A stretch of DNA of 64,000 nt from Lucinisca nassula (GCA_963580285.1 OY757020.1:99141497-99205496), one strand, 5' to 3'. Counted from the stretch's first letter, positions 31,760 to 43,171 are shown. A program made the numbers and translations. The notes: generated by a model not told the origin, from the letters alone.

Positions 31760-31893
31760 CTTCGAGCATGTGCGGACAGGACTTGGGTATGAAGGATGGA
31801 TATATTGAAGATTTCCAATGGTTTGATTCAGGCTTTGATAGGCCCGTCTATCCACGACCCGGCGATACCGGCATGTGTGCTTACTATGTTCAG
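31760..31893 (+). CDS. Exon 5 of visible set: start of a second discoidin-like domain
   Basis: A 134-bp exon candidate. Acceptor ATGACATTAATTTCAG; weak donor GTTCAG/GTGGAA; enters in phase 1, as the previous exon requires. The peptide has SSMCGQDLGMKDGYIEDFQ, matching the F5/8C opening C-x-x-x-LGM-x-x-GxIxD, and ends GDTGMCAYYVQ. The incoming intron would be 12.4 kb and carries the LINE and many SINEs. The next exon is not identified; the phase-0 end differs from the rest, so the donor could be wrong. Confidence 0.55.
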
Positions 31894-31992
31894 GTGGAAA
31901 AAACCTTACATTATCATGATATTATTAAATTCTTGTTTCATGCCTCAGTCTTTACATTCTCAGTGTTTTTATGGAACAATCCCTGCTCAGAG

Positions 31993-32572
31993 CATCACGT
32001 GAACAAGTACGTGAAATGAACATCCCACTAAACCCCACTTTATACAGAGAAAACTGGGGTTTGAAAACTGGTCTTTTGAGATCAGCGTGAATATTTTGAG
32101 AAATCGGAAATAAATTATTGGTTTAGACTCGTATTCTAGACAGGTTATTAATTATTTGGGCCCCGTTTTGATTTGTGTCGGTCTTTGGGTCGACTGCCTA
32201 TTCGAGGTTCGCAAAATTGCAGTATGTTTCCTCTGGCTTTCTTTGCCGGGTCGTTGCGGGGTCGCTGATGGGGCTTTATTAGCCGAAACTACGTAGTATG
32301 ACCCATCTTCTTTCTTATGAATGTTTTCGTTGCTCTTAAAGGAACTCATTTTTGATTTTTATTTAAGGGGTATACACTATTTTTCTTATTTCTGCTCCAA
32401 GACATAGGTTGTGGGTACTCGTTAGAACCGCCTCAATGAGGCGGTTCTAACGAGCACTCACAACCTATGTTATGAGCATTGATAAGAAAAATATCACGGA
32501 TTTTCATCAGAAGAGTTGCCATTTTGGAGATCTGAAAAACACACTATGTCACACGGGTGTGTTATTGTAATG
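31993..32572 (+). mobile_element. Subfamily-A hairpin MITE with a 300-bp insertion
   Basis: Starts CATCACGTGAACAAGTACG and ends CGGGTGTGTTATTGTAATG, with perfect arms GAACCGCCTCAATGAGGCGG. About 32063-32366 is foreign and carries a 65-codon minus frame (32152-32349) beginning MSSFKSNENIHKKEDGSYY. It is basic and Ser/Thr/Gln-rich, of unknown origin. Confidence 0.8.
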
Positions 32573-32624
32573 GTATAGTTAACTATTGGGACGCAAGGTT
32601 GTTCATACCTCAATATTTACATTT

Positions 32625-33020
32625 CCAGTGTAAAGTCTAATGTAAACCTATAGAAAACAATGTAATTCATACTTCCATGAACCCACTGAGTCGTGTGATT
32701 TTCAGTGACGTCAAATGACTTCAGTCTTAGCCATGATTCTCTACGGGCGTTGATGACGTCAACGCTGTTCCGCTGTTTATAGAAAGGTTTTTCAGCTTTA
32801 AAAAATTGCCCTTAAAGCATTTTTCGCCCAGTGATGAGGGGCAAAGAATAAAAATACAAAAAAATAAACTTAATTTTGCTGCTTTCCATGAAAGTATGAA
32901 CGACAGTGGGTCGCTAGCAAAGTTTACAAGAACCCCTTCGCGGTTCATTTATTTTGCACTTGACCCACTGCGTTCATACTTTCATGAACAGCAGAAAAAT
33001 AAAATTCATTTCTTAAATGT
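32625..33020 (-). mobile_element. Foldback element F2 (copy 2, inverted)
   Basis: Reads TCTAATGTAAACCTATAGAA, then GATGACGTCAACGC, and the palindrome with ACCCCTTCGCGGTTCAT, ending AATAAAATTCATTTCTTAA. Confidence 0.82.
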
Positions 33021-33172
33021 ATACATTGACTCAAGCGACGTCAAATGATCATTTAGTGACGTCAATACTAACCATTATTTAAACGATGTTGACGACATGA
33101 CGTCAACAGCGCTCTTTAGATGTTAACAGGAAAACCGTGCTAATTTTTCTCTTGATTCAATTTAAGACCTCA

Positions 33173-33444
33173 CATAACGTGAACAAGTCCGTGAAATAAA
33201 CGACCCTCCTCCCCACCACCACCACTAAACCCCACTTTATATAGAGAAAGCTGGGTTTTGCGGGGGGAATACATTATTTCTTTTCTTATTACTGCTCCAA
33301 GACAATGAGGCGGTTCTTACGAGCACCCACAACCTACTTTTGCAGTATAAAAAAGAAAAATATCATGGATTTCCATCAGAATTTGAAGTAGTCATTTTGG
33401 AGATGTGAAACATTCACTATGTCGCACCGATGTGTTATCGTAAT
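33173..33444 (+). mobile_element. Subfamily-A hairpin MITE
   Basis: Starts CATAACGTGAACAAGTCCG; the first hairpin arm is deleted (AAGACAATGAGGCGGTTC). CTTGATTCAATTTAA is directly repeated at 33151-33165 and 33455-33469, bracketing the element and touching the next one. Confidence 0.8.
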
Positions 33445-33465
33445 TAATTGTTTCCTTGATTCAAT

Positions 33466-33655
33466 TTAACCCTTTTTGTACCAAATGGAATTTTCCTCCT
33501 TATATACATCAGGGGTCCATTTCAAAATTTAGGGGTGTCAGGTTGTGTTTTCATGAAAATTTATTTGGAAAATGTCTGAACTTTTAGCAAACAGTGGAGG
33601 CCCTGATCAGACGCCGCATTCTGCGTCGTCTGATCTGGGCCTGCACTGTTTGACA
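33466..33655. mobile_element. piggyBac-like MITE, right-truncated (copy 2)
   Basis: TTAACCCTTTTTGTACC start, internal palindrome 33587-33652 with GATCAGACGCCGCATTCTGC; ends at GTTTGACAGG without the right terminus. Confidence 0.75.
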
Positions 33656-33821
33656 GGCTACCTGTAAGAGAATCATACCACATTTTTGTACAGAAAAAAA
33701 GACAGTTTTGGGATATCACAGAATGCAGAATAGCAGACGGGTCTGTTATTCTAATTATCACGTGATGTCATCAAATCCCTGAACGGAGTGCAGTTGCTCG
33801 GATTTAACAACAATTTTTTTT

Positions 33822-34378
33822 CCAACCACTTGTTTTACTTTAACTCTTTACCTAATTTTCGATGGTCTCCCCTCTTCAAAAGGGTTATATGGACACCACA
33901 CTCTACATTTTACGCTACTTTCATATTTGGCCTTCCTTAGAGGCGTTTATTCTTGATTATTGAGGACCACCATTTCTATATTTCATTACATAATATTATG
34001 TAGCCTTCAGTTCTGACTGAAGAGAAGTCCCACTGTCCTCAACAGGTAAGGGGCCTCCTTTGGGGAAAATCAATAATTTACTAACTGTTGACTTGAGTGT
34101 ACATTATTGATTTTCCCCCTTAAGTGCCGCAGTCAGGGGATACAACAAGAGCTGTTAATCACCCTATTAAGGGCTGTCTTTGATCTGCTATAGACGGTAT
34201 ATCACAAGGGGCAATAAAATCACAAGAGGCAATAAAACAATTATGAACACACAGTGTGTCTTACTGTTACAAGAATAAATGCCTTCAAAATGTAGAGTGG
34301 GCTGTCCATATAACCATGATAAAGAGGGGAGACCCTCAAAAATTTGATAAAGAGTTAAAGTAACACAAGTGATTGGTT
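33822..34378. mobile_element. 557-bp element with about 80-bp inverted ends
   Basis: CACTTGTTTTACTTTAACTC and GAGTTAAAGTAACACAAGTG are outer arms; GTTATATGGACACCACACTC pairs with GAGTGGGCTGTCCATATAAC inward. A central pair is GGGGAAAATCAATAATTTAC and ACATTATTGATTTTCCCC. No coding capacity. Confidence 0.82.
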
Positions 34379-34503
34379 ATTATTATTCCCTTATTGAAAA
34401 CATCTACAATTGAAAATTTGTTTTTACCACAATGTAGATGAAAAATTATTTAAATATAAGTTATACCGTCATGTAAAGCTTATTTTTAACGTTTGTTCAG
34501 ATG

Positions 34504-34781
34504 CATTACGAAAACACGCCTATACAAAAATATTGTAAATTTTACCATTGAAAATAAAAATTTTCTGATGAAAACTTGTGATATTTTTCTTATTTTTACT
34601 CTAAACATAGATTGTAGATACTCGTTAGAACCGCCTCGGCGAGGCGGTTCTAACGAGTACCCACAATTTATGTTTTTGAGCTGAAATGAGAAAAATAATG
34701 TATACCCCTGCAAACCCCAGTTTTGCAATATAAAAGTGGGGTATAATGGGGTCAAACTTATATAGGCATGTTTTCGTGATG
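34504..34781. mobile_element. Subfamily-B hairpin MITE, complete
   Basis: 278 bp, CATTACGAAAACACGCCTAT to ATAGGCATGTTTTCGTGATG, centre GAACCGCCTCGGCGAGGCGG. Confidence 0.92.
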
Positions 34782-34849
34782 GACAACATCGTGTCACGAG
34801 CAAGGTTTAGGTTTATGATCATACTCAATAAATGTTTTATAAATTTCAT

Positions 34850-35149
34850 GGTAACGGGAGGTCACAGGTTCGATCCCGGGCCGCGACATACCAAAGTCGT
34901 TAAAAATGGTACTAGCTGCTCCTCGCTTGGCACTCAGATTTACGGCGTAGAGCTAGGACTGGTCGACCCAGTGTCAGGATAATGTGACTGGGTGTGGTAT
35001 CATGTAATGTGTCTGGGACATGATACTTCAGTGAGGCAGCACTATAAAAGTGAGCATTGGGCTCCCTGTCACAACCAGACACCGTCGTGATATGACTGAA
35101 ATTGTTGAAAGCGACGTTAAACCCGAATTCACACACACACACGCACACA
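34850..35149 (+). mobile_element. SINE family III, head-truncated, with target duplication
   Basis: Starts at the B-box (GGTTCGATCCCGGG) and ends GACGTTAAACCCGAATTC plus a short CA tract. Flanks TTTATAAATTTCAT (34836-34849) and TTTATAAATGTCAT (35150-35163) differ by one base. Confidence 0.9.
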
Positions 35150-35264
35150 TTTATAAATGTCATACATTTCTAAAATGATGCGATTCAAATGAGCGCCCAC
35201 AATCTCTGTTTGAAACAGAAATTAGAGATATTTATCATATGACGTCGGGTCTGAGAGTGTATTA

Positions 35265-35725
35265 ACGCCATGTATTATTTTCGATAATTCACTAGTGGAT
35301 TAAATATGCAAATTAGCTAGATACGTCCCGTAACGTTACATGTACGACGTCCTTAATGACGTCGCATTTACTAACGGCGGAATGTTGACATTTTTGTAAA
35401 CAATCGTGAATAAAATACGCTTTTAATGTCATATGATAAATAGAATCTTGCATTCGTGCTCATGTATTATTGAATTTATTAAACTCGAGAAAAAGGGATA
35501 AAATGCTCGGCAAAGCCTCGCATTTTATCCCTTTTCCTCAACTCGTTTAATAAATTCAATAATACATGAACACTTATGTAAGATCCTCTATATCAACAAT
35601 GTATTAAACTCGTTGAAGAAAAGGGATAAAATGCTCGGCAAAGCCTCGCATTTTATCCCTTTTCCTCAACTCGTTTAATAAATTCAATAATACATGAGCA
35701 CTCATGTAAGATCCTCTATATACCA
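35265..35725. repeat. Foldback-type element F3 with duplicated palindrome
   Basis: A palindrome of AAAGGGATAAAATGCTCGGC and GCCTCGCATTTTATCCC, with outer TTGAATTTATTAAACTCG arms, occurs twice in tandem (about 35450-35580 and 35600-35715). Each is followed by GTAAGATCCTCTATAT. The left part has GACGTCGCATTTACTAACGG. Confidence 0.8.
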
Positions 35726-35810
35726 CATTTAACAGAAAAAAATAAACGATAAATTTGGGGTATAAAAGAATGTAGAGTATCATACGGGACTGTTATTCCA
35801 ATGATCACTT

Positions 35811-36046
35811 GAGCCCCGCCAAGCGAATTTGTGTCTTCGAGCATTCCGTCATGACAAATTTTAACTGCGCATGCCCAGCCATTCAGAGGGGCCAGGGATA
35901 TGGCTTTCTGTCTGAAGGTTCCTCTTAATTCACTGCTTGTATGAGCGAGCTGCGAAGGTTCTGGCGAGACTGCGCGGATGCGCAGGCTCGCCTGAAACTT
36001 CGCTGCTCGCATAGGCGATAAGTACCAAAATCGCTTGACGTGGCCC
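35811..36046. mobile_element. 236-bp TIR element with 4-bp target duplication (copy 2)
   Basis: Same length and near-identical to 17121-17356. Flanked by ACTT at 35807-35810 and 36047-36050. Confidence 0.9.
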
Positions 36047-36099
36047 ACTTGATGTCATCAAAACCCTGAACGGACTGCAGTTGTTCGGTACGTCGGAAA

Positions 36100-38200
36100 A
36101 TATAAGCAATGTTTATTATGTCCGTCGTCTGTCGTCCCCCATCCGTCAACACTTTCAAACAAATCTCCTCTGAAGCCACTGGTGGGTCAATTGGGTCCAA
36201 ATTTCATGTGTAGCATCCTTGGACTGGGGGATTGAAAGTTTGTGTTTTTTATGAAATTTCCACCTGAGGGGAGGGGGTCATAGTGCTTTTGGTGCGGATC
36301 CCGTTTGCGTCGGCGTCAGCGTCAGCGTCAGCGTCGGCGTCGGCTTTGAAGCACTAAATCTCCTCAACCTATTGGTGGATTCTGACCAAACTTACACAGT
36401 TACCTTATAAGGAAGGGGACAAACAGTCATCAAGTTATGATGACTTTGACCTCAATTTCAACGTCATATGCCCATAAAAATAGCTTGTTTGCGCTCTATC
36501 AGATTAACAAATATTAATTATAGTTAAACTTGGTACACCATATCATTATGACACACCGCAGATTGATTAGATTTTGGTGACCTTGACCTTTTGTCAAGGT
36601 CACAGCCTCCAAAAACAGTCAATATTTGGCCGAAAATGGCTCTATCTCATTAACGAATTGACGTTAATATTAGTCTAACTTGGTACTGTATATCATTACA
36701 ACAAACCGCAGATTTAATTAGATTTTGGTGACATTGACCTTTTTCGCAAGGTCACAGGCCCCCAAAACAGACAATTTTGGGCCAAAAATGGCTGGTCTGC
36801 CCTCTGTCTCATTAACGAATTTATTAATTTTAGTCAAACTTGGTACAATATATCATTACAACATACCGCAGATTTTATTGGATTTTGGTGACCCTTACCT
36901 TTTTTCAAAGTCACATGCCTCCAAAAACAGTTAATCTTTGATAAAGAATGGCTTGTCGGCACACTTTATCATTAACGAATTTATTAATTTTAATCAAATG
37001 TGGAACAATATATCATTACAACATACCGCACTTTTGATTAAATTTTGGTGACCTTGACCCTTTTTCAAGGTCACAAGCCTCCAGAACAGTTAATTTTTGG
37101 CCAAAATGGCTTGTCTGCACTCTAATCCATTTACGAATTGATTAATTTTAGTCAAACTTGGTACAATATATCATTACAATATACCGCAGTTTTGATTAGA
37201 TTTTGGTGATCTTGACCTTTTGTTCAAGGTCACAGCCCCCCCCCCCCCCCAAAAAAATAAAAACAGTCAATTTTGGGTCAAAAATGGCTTGTCTGCACTC
37301 TATCTCACTAACGAATTGATAAATTTTAATCAAACTTAGTTCAATATCTCATTTACAACATACCGCAGATTTGATTAGATTTAGGTGACCTTGACCGTTT
37401 TTCAAGGTCACATCCCCCCAAAAAACTGTCAATGTTGGACCAAAATAGCTTGTCTGCACTAAATCTCATTAACGAATTAACGTTAATTTAAGTTAAACTT
37501 TGTCCAATATATCATTACAATATACCGCAGATTTGATTAGATTTTAATTACCTTGACCTTTTTCTCAAGGTCACAGGCCCCCAAAAACAATCAATTTTCG
37601 GCCCAAAATGGTTTGTCTGCACTCCATCTTATTAACGACTTGATTTATTTTAATCGAACTTCGTACAATGTATCATTACAACATAACGCAGATTTGATTA
37701 GATTTTGGTGACCTTGACCTTTTTTTAAGGTCACAGACCCCCCAAAACAGATAAATTTGGGAAATTGGCTTGTCTGCACTATATCTCATTAACGAATTGA
37801 ATATTTTTATTCAAACTTCATACAATAAATCATTACATCATACCGCAGATATGATTACATTTTGGTTACCTTGCCCTTTTGTTCAAGGCCACAGGCCCCC
37901 AAAACAGTCAATTTTGGGCCAGAAATGGCTTGTCTGCATCAAAGGTCAAGGGCTCCCGAAACATGTTTTTTGGGGCCAAAAATGGCTTGTCTGTACCCTA
38001 TATCATTTAAGAATTGATGAACGTTGGTCAAACTGGGTACAGTATTTAAGTATGGTCTACCAAATTGGATCAGATTCTGGTGATCTGAGCTTTTTAATTA
38101 CTGTTTTTTGTTTTGTTTTTTTTTTTTGTTTTTTGTTTTTTTTAAAGGTCACAGGCTCCCAAAACCTAGACTGTTTAAGTAAAAGGAATTATATAGGCAA
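36100..38200. repeat. Minisatellite-bearing element, about 159-bp unit
   Basis: Starts with CCGTCGTCTGTCGTCCCCC and GTCAGCGTCAGCGTCAGCG. Nine units follow, each carrying CCGCAGATTTGATTAGATT and TGACCTTTTTCAAGGTCAC; ACCGCA-type marks fall at 36554, 36705, 36865, 37025, 37183, 37362, 37524, 37685 and 37842. Confidence 0.85.
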
Positions 38201-38969
38201 TATATTGGGAGAAGATGAACCTTTTCGTTCAGGAAAAGAAAAATGGCCATAATGCTCACCCCTAATTTTGTCATTTGACCAGCCCAGCTGACCTTGAATA
38301 TTAGGTCAAGGTCACCAAAACCTAATAAAGACTTTGTACTCTTCCAATGTTAACTTCAAGTTAGTTTGAAAATGACTTGCCATTTAGTTTCGGAGATAAC
38401 CTTGGATTTGTTGAATTTGAAGATGCAAAATTAACAAAAATTGACGATTTTTATAAAATAGTTGCTGAAGATGTAGAATTTTACTTTAGAGGAGAACCAT
38501 CCAAGTAGGAATTTGCCCAAGACATTTGTCTAACAAAACAGAGGAAAGAATGAGAGGGGTGATATATTTTAAAAATGAAACGGTGCATAACACATGATAC
38601 CTCAGGTTAATGCTAAATTACCCCACCCACTTTCAGAATGATGTTTCTCAATAACTAGAACCAATTCTATTTTAGTAAATAGGACAGTTTAGGCAATATA
38701 TCAGGAGAAATTGAAGACTATTGTCCCAGGTCAGGCAAAGGGCCTTATGGGCACCCCCAACTCCCATCCCCTCCCCACCCCGCCACCCTTTAAAATAAAA
38801 TCAGCATGACCCTTCCCGGGTTCCGTACATGTATCTTTCGGCTTAAATTGGACTTTTTTTTAGAAGTTAATAATTTCATCTGTATTACATCCCTTGGTTA
38901 ATGGTTACCTTGGTGCAGTGGATAGATTGTTGGATTCTGAAACAGAAGGTATTGAGATCTAATCATGGT
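38201..38969. other. Non-coding flank with GGTCAAGGTCA-type motifs
   Basis: A 40-codon open stretch at about 38392-38506 (GDNLGFVEFEDAKL) follows a possible acceptor (TGCCATTTAG) but has no family match that I recognise. AAGGTCACCAAAACCTAA near 38307 belongs to the repeat. Confidence 0.35.
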
Positions 38970-39221
38970 TGAGGAAAAGAAAACACGCCTATACCTAAAC
39001 ATTTTTAGGAGAAATTTTCTTATATTTTCCTTATTTCTACTGAAATTATATATTGTAGGCACACGTTAGAACCGACTCATCGAGGCGGTTCTAACGAGTG
39101 ACCATGATCTATATTTTAGAGCGGACATAAGGCAAATAAGGTTTACCCCTGAAAACCCAAGTTTTACTATATAAAAATGGGGTTCAAGGGGGTCAATATT
39201 ATGTAGGTGTGTTTTCATGAT
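38970..39221. mobile_element. Subfamily-B hairpin MITE
   Basis: AAGAAAACACGCCTATACC to GTAGGTGTGTTTTCATGAT, hairpin GAACCGACTCATCGAGGCGG; a short internal deletion at the left. Confidence 0.83.
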
Positions 39222-39279
39222 TTTTTTTTTTCTTTTTTTTTTCTCGATGGAAATTCTGACTGTTTTTTTTTTCTTTTTA

Positions 39280-41645
39280 GCTCACATTAGCACTTCCATC
39301 TGAGCACGAAGTGCTCATGGTGAGCTATTGTGATCGGTCAATGTCCGTCGTCCGTCGTGCGTCGTGTGTCGTGCGGCGTCAACAATTTGCTTTAAATGCT
39401 AACTCCTCCTTAACCCTTGAGCCAATTTCAATTAAACTTCATAGGAATATTGCTGAGGTGACCCTCTACGAAAATAGCTAAAATTGTTCTGCTCCGCTGA
39501 ACGAGATGGCCGCCAGAGCTAAAAATAGAAAAATCTTTAAACGACAACTTCTCCTGTACCTTAAGGCCAATTTCATTCAAACTTTTTAGGAATGTTACTT
39601 AGGTGACCCTCTATCAAAATAGCTAAACGTTTCTGCTCCGGTGAACAAAATGGCCGTCAGAGCTAAAAATAGAAAATTCTTTAAACGACAACTCCTCCTG
39701 TACCCTTGGGCCAAATTAATTCAAACTTCAAAGGAATGTTGCTTAGGTGACCCTCTACTAAAATAGCTAAAACAGTATTGCGCTGATAAGCAAAATGGCC
39801 ACCATAGCTAAAAAATGAAAAACATAGTAAATTTGCTTCAAACACAAATTCCTCCTCAACCCTTGGGCCAATTTGATTCAAACTTCACAGGAATGTTGCC
39901 CAAATGACTCCCTACCAAAATAGCTAGAATCGTTGTGTTCTGATAAACAAGATGGCCGCCAGAGCTAAAAATAGAAAAAAATCTTTAAACGACAATTGCT
40001 CCTGTTCCCTAGGGCCAGTTTTATTCAAACTTCATAGGAATGTTGCTTAGAAGACCATCTACCAAAATAGCTGAAAAGGTTCTGCTCTGATGAACAAAAT
40101 GGCCGCCATAGTTAAAAATAGAAAAACATCATAAATTTGCTTCAAACACGAACCCCTCCTCAACCCTTGGGCCAATTTGATTCAAACTTCACAGGAATGT
40201 TGCCCAAATGACTCCCTACCAAAATAACTAAAATCGTTGTGTTCTGATAAACAAGATGGCCGCCAGAGCTAAAAATAGAAAAAAATCTTTAAACGACAAT
40301 TGCCCCTGTTCCCTAGGGCCAGTTTTATTCAAACTTCATAGGAATGTTGCTTAGAAGACCATCTACCAAAATAGCTGAAAAGGTTCTGCTCTGATGAACA
40401 AAATGGCCGCCATAGCTAAAAATAGAAAAACATCATACATTTGCTTCAAACACGAACCCCTCCTTAACCCTTGGGCCAATTTGATTCAAACTTCATAGGA
40501 GTGTTATGTAGGTGGCACCCTAAAGAAATGGCTAATATCATTCCGCTCTGACTAACAGGATGGCCACCAGAGCTAAAAATAGAAAAATTCTTCAAACGAC
40601 TACTCTTCCTTTACCCTTGGGGCAATTTCATTCAAACTTCATAGGATTGTTGCTTAGATGACTCACTCCCAAAATAGCTAAAACGTTTTCGCTCTGATGA
40701 GCAAAATGGCCACCATAGCTAAAAACAGAAAAAAAAACTTTGTAAATTTACGTCAAAACGCACTCCTCCTCAACCTTTTGGCCGATTTGATTCAAACTTC
40801 ACAGGAATGTTAGTTAGGTGACTCCCTACCAAAATAGCTAAAATCGTTCAACGCGGCGAACAAGATGGCCGCCAGAGCTAAAAATAGAACAATCTTCAAA
40901 CGACAACTCCTCCTTACCCCTTGGGCCAATTTGATTCAAACTTCACAGGAATATTATGTTTTTAACTCCCTACCAAAAAGATAAAATTGTTCCGCTCTGA
41001 CTAACAAGATGGCCACCAGAGCTAAAAATAGAAAAATTCTTCAAACGACAATTCCTCCTTAACCCTTGGGCCAAGTTGATTCAAACTTCACAGGAATATT
41101 ATGTCGTTGATCCTCTACCATATTAGCTAAAATGATCCCACTCCGATGAACAAAATGGACACAAGAGCTTAAAATAGAAAAAAATTGTTAATTTGCTTCA
41201 AACTTCACTGGAATGTTGCCAAGGTGACTCCCTACCAAAATAGTTAAAATCATTCCACTCTGATAAACAAGATGGCCACCAGGGCTAAAAATAGACAAAA
41301 ATCTTCAAACGACAACTCCGTCCTGTACCCCTAGGCCAATTACATTCAAACTTCATAGGAATGTTGCTTAGATGACTCTCTACCAAAATAGCTGAAATGG
41401 TCTCGCTCCGATGAACAATATGGCCTCCAGAGCTAAAAATAGAAAAACATTGTAAATTTTCTTCAAATGCGAATTTTTCCTAAACCCTTGGGTCAATTTG
41501 ATTCAAATTTCAAAGGAATGTTGCCTAGGTGACACCCTACCAAAATAGCAAAGATCGTTTCACTCTGATGAACAAGATGGCCACCAGAGCTAAAAATAGA
41601 ATGTACTAGAGACAGTTACATTCAGGTGAGCGAATCAAGGCCCTC
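39280..41645. repeat. Minisatellite-bearing element, about 148-bp unit in dimers
   Basis: Left edge TTAGCTCACATTAGCACTTC with GAGCACGAAGTGCTCATGG palindrome, then CCGTCGTCCGTCGTGCGTC. About 15 units carry GAGCTAAAAATAGAAAAA. Right edge CAGGTGAGCGAATCAAGGCC, CTCTTG. Two adjacent 302-bp dimers near 39927-40530 are almost identical. Confidence 0.88.
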
Positions 41646-41708
41646 TTGTTTTTAAAAACATAAGCTTAATAAAATGGATTCCTTGTTCAATTTTGTTAGT
41701 GGTGCTTT

Positions 41709-41984
41709 CATCAGGAACGCGCCTATATAATTTTGACCCCCTTGAACCCCACTTTTATATAGTGAAACTGGGGTTTACAGGGGTAAGCCTTATTTTTCTT
41801 ATAACTGCTCTAAAATATAGATTGAGGCTACTCGCTAGAACCGCCTCGATGAGGCGGTTCTAACGAGTACCAACAATCTTTATTTTGAGCAGACATAAGA
41901 AAAATACAACAATTTTTCATCTGAAAATTTTCGTTTTTACGGCGGTAAAGTTTACAATGTATAAATGTAGGCGTGTTTTCGTAA
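41709..41984. mobile_element. Subfamily-B hairpin MITE, complete
   Basis: CATCAGGAACGCGCCTATAT to GTAGGCGTGTTTTCGTAAG, hairpin GAACCGCCTCGATGAGGCGG. Confidence 0.9.
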
Positions 41985-42035
41985 GGTTTGCTCTCTTTCA
42001 AATGCTGCAATCTATTTGGATTTTTTACGTCAGAA

Positions 42036-42139
42036 CATTACGTGAATAAGTCCGTGAAATGAACACCCCCTTAAACCCCAATTTTTATAGAGATAACTGT
42101 GGTTTACGGGGTTATACATTTTTTTTCTTATTTCTGCTC
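42036..42139 (+). mobile_element. Subfamily-A hairpin MITE cut by an assembly gap
   Basis: Starts CATTACGTGAATAAGTCCG and runs to CTTATTTCTGCTC, the last bases before the hairpin, where the N run begins. Confidence 0.85.
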
Positions 42140-42339
42140 NNNNNNNNNNNNNNNNNNNNNNNNNNNNNNNNNNNNNNNNNNNNNNNNNNNNNNNNNNNNN
42201 NNNNNNNNNNNNNNNNNNNNNNNNNNNNNNNNNNNNNNNNNNNNNNNNNNNNNNNNNNNNNNNNNNNNNNNNNNNNNNNNNNNNNNNNNNNNNNNNNNNN
42301 NNNNNNNNNNNNNNNNNNNNNNNNNNNNNNNNNNNNNNN
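42140..42339. other. Assembly gap, 200 N
   Basis: Exactly 200 undefined bases; frames crossing it are meaningless. Confidence 0.99.
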
Positions 42340-43171
42340 TTTTCATGTAAGTATGTTTGAACAATTATCTAATCTCTCCCAGATGTAATGAAAGTAAATA
42401 TTTATCATTGAGCAATGTCACGTATTTTCGTGACAACGAAAATCGTAGTTTTTATCTCTCAAACTAAGAATTGTATTATTATTTGGTAACGAGTGTTCTA
42501 ACACTTCAGAAACAATTGTTTTGCAAAATAAAAGGCTGTTACAGTCAGACATTAAGCACTCCTTGCATTTGCATGAAAACTGTTACTGAGTAAAAGAACC
42601 TAATTTTAGACAGACAATCTTTAGTTATTGCAAATACTGTTAATTATTGAAGCTTAAGTATTATACCAGTGATTTATTGGATAATACATAAAATGTAAAC
42701 ATGCAATTTTTCTGATTGTACTCGTGGACTGGAGTGTGTCTACTAGTTTGAAAAAAAATCTCCCCCATGGAAATTTTGGGGAAAATATTCTATCTATCTA
42801 TCTTCCTATACTGAGTCGGTCATCAGCTCTATGCTCCGCGCTCTATTCCATTGAAAAATGCCGTGACACGCAGAATTTCCCCCATGAAAAATTTGAAAAG
42901 TTGGCAGGTTTCATCAAGTGGTCTCCTACACTAATGATTTTCCGGTAAACAGGTGAGCGATATAGGGCCATTGGGCCCTCTTGTTTGTTTTTTATTTGCT
43001 CAAGTTTTGCTATTTGTTGTTACACATAAATCTGTTGGATATATACATGTAGTATAGTGATTTAATTAATACTTTTTCATCTTGAAATAAATGCCAGTCA
43101 ATAGTTAAACTATATATATATACGGACAATGTTGAAAGAGTTTTTGTTGTTATTGCTATCCACTTTTTTTC
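42340..43171. other. Non-coding, with the right edge of a minisatellite-type element
   Basis: 42949-42986 reads AACAGGTGAGCGATATAGGG then GGGCCCTCTTGTTTG, the right-edge motif of the 39-41 kb element. Its left edge is not found. The rest is AT-rich. Confidence 0.5.

Noticed and set aside
38392..38506. 40-codon terminal-exon-like stretch after TGCCATTTAG
   Set aside because: Flanked by repeat motifs, no matching upstream donor phase, no family recognised.
36100..41645. CRISPR-like array
   Set aside because: Units of about 150 bp vary throughout and have no short conserved repeat separated by unique spacers; the genome is eukaryotic.
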